From Lewinellaceae bacterium (GTDB lineage: Bacteria; Bacteroidota; Bacteroidia; Chitinophagales; Saprospiraceae), in the NCBI GenBank assembly GCA_016708875.1, contig JADJFA010000032.1, positions 1 to 32,880 of the forward strand: a DNA stretch of 32,880 bases, in the 5' to 3' direction. Shown in pieces: positions 28,218 to 32,880 of this stretch (the first letter of the stretch is position 1; each line of letters starts with the position of its first letter). A model generated the notes under the pieces. The model saw nothing but the letters and a program-made list of their open reading frames with translations, was not told where the DNA came from and searched no databases. The position numbers and the translations under genes are program-made.

Positions 28218-28994
28218 ATGGAACATATTCTTTTCAAAATTGAAAACGCCGTAGCCCGCATCACCTTCAATCGCCCTCAGGTATTCAATTCCATGCACCA
28301 CGCCATGCGAATGGAAATCCTGGAAGCTCTGGAAATTTGCGAAAAAGACCCTGCTATCCGCGCAGTGTACATCACAGGCACGGGCAAAGCCTTTTGTGCA
28401 GGAGAGGATTTGCAAGAGGTAACCGATCCGAATGGGCCTTCGCTGGCGGAGATCATTTCCACGGGTTACAACCCCATCGTTTTGAAAATCAGACATTTGG
28501 AAAAGCCAGTGGTGGCCGCCGTAAATGGTGTGGCAGCAGGCGCCGGCGCAAACATTGCCCTTGCTTGCGACATCACCGTAGCCACCGAATCGGCCTCCTT
28601 TACCCAGGCATTTTCCAAAATCGGTCTCATCCCGGATTCGGGCGGAACCTGGACTTTGCCGCGTCTTGTGGGCTTTCAGCGGGCAACGGCATTGATGATG
28701 CTTTCTGATAAAATTTCAGCTACAGAAGCGGCAGCAATGGGCATGATCTGGAAGGTTTTTCCCGATGAAAGTTTTGCTGCCGACAGCCTGAAATTGGCCG
28801 AAACACTGGCGCAAATGCCCACACGCGGACTTGCACTTACCAAACAGGCTTTGAATCAAAGTTTCTCCAACGATTTCACTGACCAAACCGCTGTGGAAGA
28901 CCGACTTCAAACCCTGGCTGGTAAAACGGAGGATTACCACGAAGGCGTAGCGGCGTTTTTGGAGAAGCGGAAGCCGGTGTTTAAGGGAGCTTAG
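28218..28994 (+). CDS. paaG: Enoyl-CoA hydratase/isomerase family protein, PaaG-like
   Basis: 258 residues, intact. Crotonase-fold enzyme. RITFNRPQVFNSMHHAM and GKAFCAGEDLQEV provide the first oxyanion-hole strand, and KPVVAAVNGVAAGAGANIAL the second. IGLIPDSGGTWTLPRLVG and AAAMGMIWKVFPDES are most like PaaG, the ring-epoxide isomerase (1,2-epoxyphenylacetyl-CoA to oxepin-CoA) of phenylacetate degradation. Without other paa genes in the window it could equally be a general fatty-acid enoyl-CoA hydratase or isomerase. The end VAAFLEKRKPVFKG is standard for the family. The stop codon is the first base triplet of a long palindrome. Confidence 0.8.
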   Translation: MEHILFKIENAVARITFNRPQVFNSMHHAMRMEILEALEICEKDPAIRAVYITGTGKAFCAGEDLQEVTDPNGPSLAEIISTGYNPIVLKIRHLEKPVVAAVNGVAAGAGANIALACDITVATESASFTQAFSKIGLIPDSGGTWTLPRLVGFQRATALMMLSDKISATEAAAMGMIWKVFPDESFAADSLKLAETLAQMPTRGLALTKQALNQSFSNDFTDQTAVEDRLQTLAGKTEDYHEGVAAFLEKRKPVFKGA

Positions 28995-29026
28995 AAGTGA
29001 CACTTTTTAAAAAAGTGTCACTTCTA
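28992..29026 (+). terminator. 35-base palindrome overlapping the paaG stop
   Basis: TAGAAGTGACACTTTTT and AAAAAGTGTCACTTCTA form a 17-bp perfect stem around a single A. The first three bases are the stop codon of the crotonase gene. It should act as a terminator, though the T run is inside the stem rather than after it, which is more typical of a mobile palindromic repeat. Confidence 0.7.
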
Positions 29027-29067
29027 ACCGCTTCAATATGCGGCGAGGAGAAAAATATCCCCATTGC

Positions 29068-29101
29068 TTTTGTGTACTGCCACTGCAAACTGCCACTTTT
29101 G
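29068..29101 (+). promoter_or_regulatory. Candidate promoter for the lysozyme gene
   Basis: TTTTG at 29068-29072 and CACTTTTG at 29094-29101 resemble the -33 and -7 elements with a 21-base spacer; the first base of the -7 box is C instead of T. The ATG at 29109 is only 8 bases away, which would give a nearly leaderless transcript. Confidence 0.3.
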
Positions 29102-29108
29102 CAACCCC

Positions 29109-29936
29109 ATGTCCTTTTTCAAAAAACTCTCCATCATCCCGCCCGACTACGCCCGCAGCAAGGGCGATGCCCGAAAATTTTGGACAGTCCTGACGATTGT
29201 ATTCCTAATTGTGCTGATTTTCAGTCCCGAGCTGCGCTATCGTTTGCGTTCGCTGATCGAGTATCCACTGCATTATAAGGAGTACAAACGGTTTGGAATC
29301 CGCATCCCGGGGCGTTACCAAACACATGGAATTGACGTAAGCAAATGGCAAAGTCGCGTGGACTGGAAACGGGTGAAGAACATGAAGGTGGGAAGTATAC
29401 GTGTCACATTTGCTTTCATGAAAGCCACGGAGGGTACCTGGATGAAAGACCCGGAATTTGAACGGAATTGGAAAGGCGCACGGGAAGCAGGCATTATTCG
29501 GGGCGCGTATCACTTTTTCCTGCCCGACATCAGCGTGAAAGACCAGGTCTTGCAGTTTAGCCGGGCAGTCAAATTGAAATCGGGTGATTTGCCGCCTGTA
29601 GTAGACATCGAAGAAACACGCGGAATGAACAAGACCCAGATTCAAAAATACACCAAGGAATTTCTGGAACTGCTTGAAAAACAGTACAAAATCCGCCCGA
29701 TCCTGTACACAAACCGCGATTTTTACAAAACCTATTTTGCTGAAAACGAGGCATTTAAAGGCTATCGCTTTTGGATCGCACACTACCACGTGGCCGATTT
29801 TGACATGCCAGGAGAGGAAGATTGGCATTTCTGGCAGCACAGCGATCGCGGCAACGTGAACGGCATCAACGAATTGGTGGATTTCAATGTGTTCAATGGG
29901 GACAGTTTGGCGTTACGGAAGTTGTGCGTGCCATAA
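29109..29936 (+). CDS. Membrane-anchored GH25 lysozyme (muramidase)
   Basis: Cleaves the beta-1,4 bond between N-acetylmuramic acid and N-acetylglucosamine in peptidoglycan. 275 residues from ATG 29109 (MSFFKKLSIIPPDYARSKGD). A transmembrane segment at about residues 20-38 (FWTVLTIVFLIVLIFS) anchors the catalytic domain in the periplasm. The domain has the family landmarks: GIDVSKWQSRVDWKRV with the first acidic residue, FAFMKATEGTWMKDPEF, GAYHFFLP, LPPVVDIEE with the catalytic DxE, and EDWHFWQHSD near the end. An upstream in-frame ATG at 29064 lies before the promoter-like box and was not used. It is convergent with the helical-repeat gene, sharing a palindrome. Possible roles are cell-wall turnover or competition. 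Confidence 0.88.
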   Translation: MSFFKKLSIIPPDYARSKGDARKFWTVLTIVFLIVLIFSPELRYRLRSLIEYPLHYKEYKRFGIRIPGRYQTHGIDVSKWQSRVDWKRVKNMKVGSIRVTFAFMKATEGTWMKDPEFERNWKGAREAGIIRGAYHFFLPDISVKDQVLQFSRAVKLKSGDLPPVVDIEETRGMNKTQIQKYTKEFLELLEKQYKIRPILYTNRDFYKTYFAENEAFKGYRFWIAHYHVADFDMPGEEDWHFWQHSDRGNVNGINELVDFNVFNGDSLALRKLCVP

Positions 29937-31084
29937 TGTTTCACACAACGCCACAACGACACAACGTGATAGTCCAAACATTGCATCGTAACGGCGTTGC
30001 GTGAAACCACAGCTCGGTCATAGTTTTTTTGCACAAAATGAACTTTGGCGAGATTGTAATCGTGGTGTGCACTGCGATATCTTTCTTCTATATAGGGCTC
30101 GAATTGTTCAATAAACTGTTCCACCCAGACAAACTCCTCTAATTTTAATCCCAATGCTACGATGTTGGTAAAAGCGAACCTGCTCAAATACCCATTTTCG
30201 AGCAACGCCAGGGAGTCAAGACCTATGCGGTAGAGATTAAAGGCCTCACGCACATAACGCGACTCCCCAGTATTAAGCCTTCGGATGCAGTAATTGATGG
30301 CTAACAGTGTGAATGTGCGGGTTTCATCTTCAGGGAGCGCTTTTGCCTGAGATTCAAGTTCACGGCGGAATGCCCGGAAACTGTCCTCGTTCCCTTCGGT
30401 AAGTGATTGGTAGCAATGGTAATAAAGTGCTACGATAGGCACTTGTAGCAAATCACTTTTCTCAACGAAGCGAAGCAGTTCGGGTAAAAACGAATTGTCG
30501 TAATCCATTTGAAACACCGTACGATGCGATTCCATGAGACATGCGAGTCGAAGTTTGTTGGCCGCAGCATAAATATCGAAGGCTCTGCTGGCTGCGACCA
30601 GATTGTTTTCCTGGGTACGGCCATGTTGCACCTGGGCTACTGCATACCGTTCCCATTCCAATTGATGCAAATAATGGAAATATTGACCGTCTTTGGGCAT
30701 TTTTTCCAAGCGTTCGGAAGCACGACGGAGGGTATACTCCAATGGTTTGCGGAGTTTTTTATCTTGATAGATCGCAATCAGATGAAGGTCGCTGAGCAAG
30801 GAGTTCTTTTCCCAGTTTCTTAAAGCGAGGAAGGCTTCAACGCAACCCAATAGGAAGGATTGAAGATGCCGCCATTGAGCATCATTAAATGATTGACCGA
30901 AATAAATGGCCGAAAACGCTTTTTTTGCGTCGAAGGAGACTTGTTTATTGCCCGCCATCAATTCCCAAAGCAACAATACATCCTCACGTCGGTTGTGATA
31001 CGGACTTTTTAGGAACACAAAGCATTCTCTCTTTTCGACAGAACTAAGTGTTTTTATCAACTCAAATAGCTTATTATCAATCAT
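29783..31084 (-). CDS. Helical-repeat protein of unknown function, probably truncated at the C-terminus
   Basis: Paralogue of the gene at 9531. The frame is intact for 433 codons, but only about the first 360 residues, to near base 30005, look genuine: MIDNKLFELIKTLSSVEKRE, helices with RRASERLEKMPKDGQ, and tetratricopeptide-like pairs such as YYHCYQSLTEGNEDSFRAF and HDYNLAKVHFVQKNYDRAV. After that the frame enters a 70-base palindromic repeat and then runs antisense through the end of the lysozyme gene, so the last 73 residues are not family sequence. The paralogue has about 115 more residues after this point. A cytoplasmic scaffold role is possible but not shown. Confidence 0.75.
   Translation of the reverse strand: MIDNKLFELIKTLSSVEKRECFVFLKSPYHNRREDVLLLWELMAGNKQVSFDAKKAFSAIYFGQSFNDAQWRHLQSFLLGCVEAFLALRNWEKNSLLSDLHLIAIYQDKKLRKPLEYTLRRASERLEKMPKDGQYFHYLHQLEWERYAVAQVQHGRTQENNLVAASRAFDIYAAANKLRLACLMESHRTVFQMDYDNSFLPELLRFVEKSDLLQVPIVALYYHCYQSLTEGNEDSFRAFRRELESQAKALPEDETRTFTLLAINYCIRRLNTGESRYVREAFNLYRIGLDSLALLENGYLSRFAFTNIVALGLKLEEFVWVEQFIEQFEPYIEERYRSAHHDYNLAKVHFVQKNYDRAVVSRNAVTMQCLDYHVVSLWRCVKHYGTHNFRNAKLSPLNTLKSTNSLMPFTLPRSLCCQKCQSSSPGMSKSATW
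29938..30007. repeat. Palindromic repeat between convergent genes, with 8-bp tandem units
   Basis: GTTTCACACAACGCC (29938) and GGCGTTGCGTGAAAC (ending 30007) are inverted partners with one mismatch. Inside the left arm ACACAACG, CCACAACG and ACACAACG stand in tandem. It begins right after the lysozyme stop and ends where the family sequence of the opposite gene stops, so its arrival may have caused the truncation. Confidence 0.75.
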
Positions 31085-31117
31085 TTAAATCTAAAAGTAC
31101 AATCATTTACTTTTTGA

Positions 31118-31125
31118 CAAAAGTA
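31118..31125 (-). promoter_or_regulatory. Candidate -7 box of the helical-repeat gene
   Basis: On the minus strand TACTTTTG matches TAnnTTTG exactly, 33 bases before the ATG at 31084. No clear -33 TTG was found. Confidence 0.4.
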
Positions 31126-31140
31126 TAAAATTGTTGTTTC

Positions 31141-31166
31141 TTGTCCACATTGATCTCGAATCTTTG
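31141..31166 (+). promoter_or_regulatory. Candidate promoter of the DUF7619-type gene
   Basis: TTG at 31141 and AATCTTTG at 31159-31166 approximate the -33 and -7 elements; the first base of the -7 box differs from consensus and the spacer is short. The leader to ATG 31285 would be about 110 bases. Confidence 0.3.
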
Positions 31167-31284
31167 TAGCGTCAAAGAAATATGTCATCACAGTGTTGAA
31201 AAGGGGTGCACCTCTAGGAACATGATACAGATGGCAAATTCTAACCTAAACAGCAAACAATTCATCTAATTCAAGATTCAGATC

Positions 31285-32880
<1,596 letters not shown>

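Noticed and set aside
28218..28994. A phenylacetate-degradation cluster
   Set aside because: Only one PaaG-like gene is present and no other paa genes are in the window.
29205..29840. 211-codon minus-strand ORF
   Set aside because: Antisense to the GH25 lysozyme catalytic domain, with no recognisable features.

Overview
The window looks like chromosome from a Bacteroidota member, most plausibly Saprospiraceae or a close relative. The reasons are the many secreted proteins with a type IX secretion (T9SS) C-terminal sorting domain, Bacteroidota-style -7 boxes (TAnnTTTG), the futalosine menaquinone gene mqnD, HYR/dockerin-like and DUF7619-like surface proteins, and a CzcA-TolC fusion. No rRNA, tRNA or CRISPR array was seen. 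This assignment rests on recognition of protein families, not on a database search.

Layout. 1-4950: a fibronectin-III T9SS protein (-), a 214-bp imperfect palindrome, a thioredoxin-like lipoprotein (+), an endonuclease/exonuclease/phosphatase protein (-), a 9-bp tandem array, yjdM/phnA (-), a second Fn3 T9SS protein (+) and a BRO-N fragment. 4951-9424: two tandem paralogous seven-repeat (propeller-like) T9SS proteins and a third Fn3-like T9SS protein, all minus. 9531-12365: a helical-repeat protein of unknown function (+), then an IS3-family element that has split a palindromic intergenic repeat. 12366-18365: an intact metal-efflux operon (small secreted protein, then a CzcA-TolC fusion, then a CzcB-like lipoprotein). 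18467-20582: a small secreted protein, mqnD and an RluA-type pseudouridine synthase. 20776-26153: a very large HYR/dockerin/cohesin-like T9SS protein and a delta-60-repeat T9SS protein. 26355-31084: a Tat-exported class V aminotransferase, a toxin-antitoxin pair with a broken toxin, a PaaG-like enoyl-CoA hydratase/isomerase, a GH25 lysozyme, and a truncated paralogue of the helical-repeat protein. 31285 to the end: the start of a large DUF7619-type surface protein interrupted by a 58-base T run.

Quality. A striking property of the window is the number of reading-frame breaks. Most genes between 1 and 12 kb, and several later, carry one or more frameshifts, yet the residues on both sides still match the family. 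Several breaks lie at homopolymers where adding one or a few A restores the family motif (for example 4801-4805 and 20122-20138). I therefore think many 'pseudogenes' here are sequencing errors, while the 12.4-19.7 kb block is clean. Real decay is likelier for the IS3 transposase (catalytic Glu replaced by Gly), the toxin (internal deletion), the BRO fragment and the truncated helical-repeat gene.

Biological theme. About eight genes encode large exported adhesive or propeller proteins for T9SS delivery. The recurrent non-coding theme is a set of different, perfect or near-perfect palindromic repeats placed at gene ends, one of them inside a coding sequence in frame and one split by an insertion sequence.
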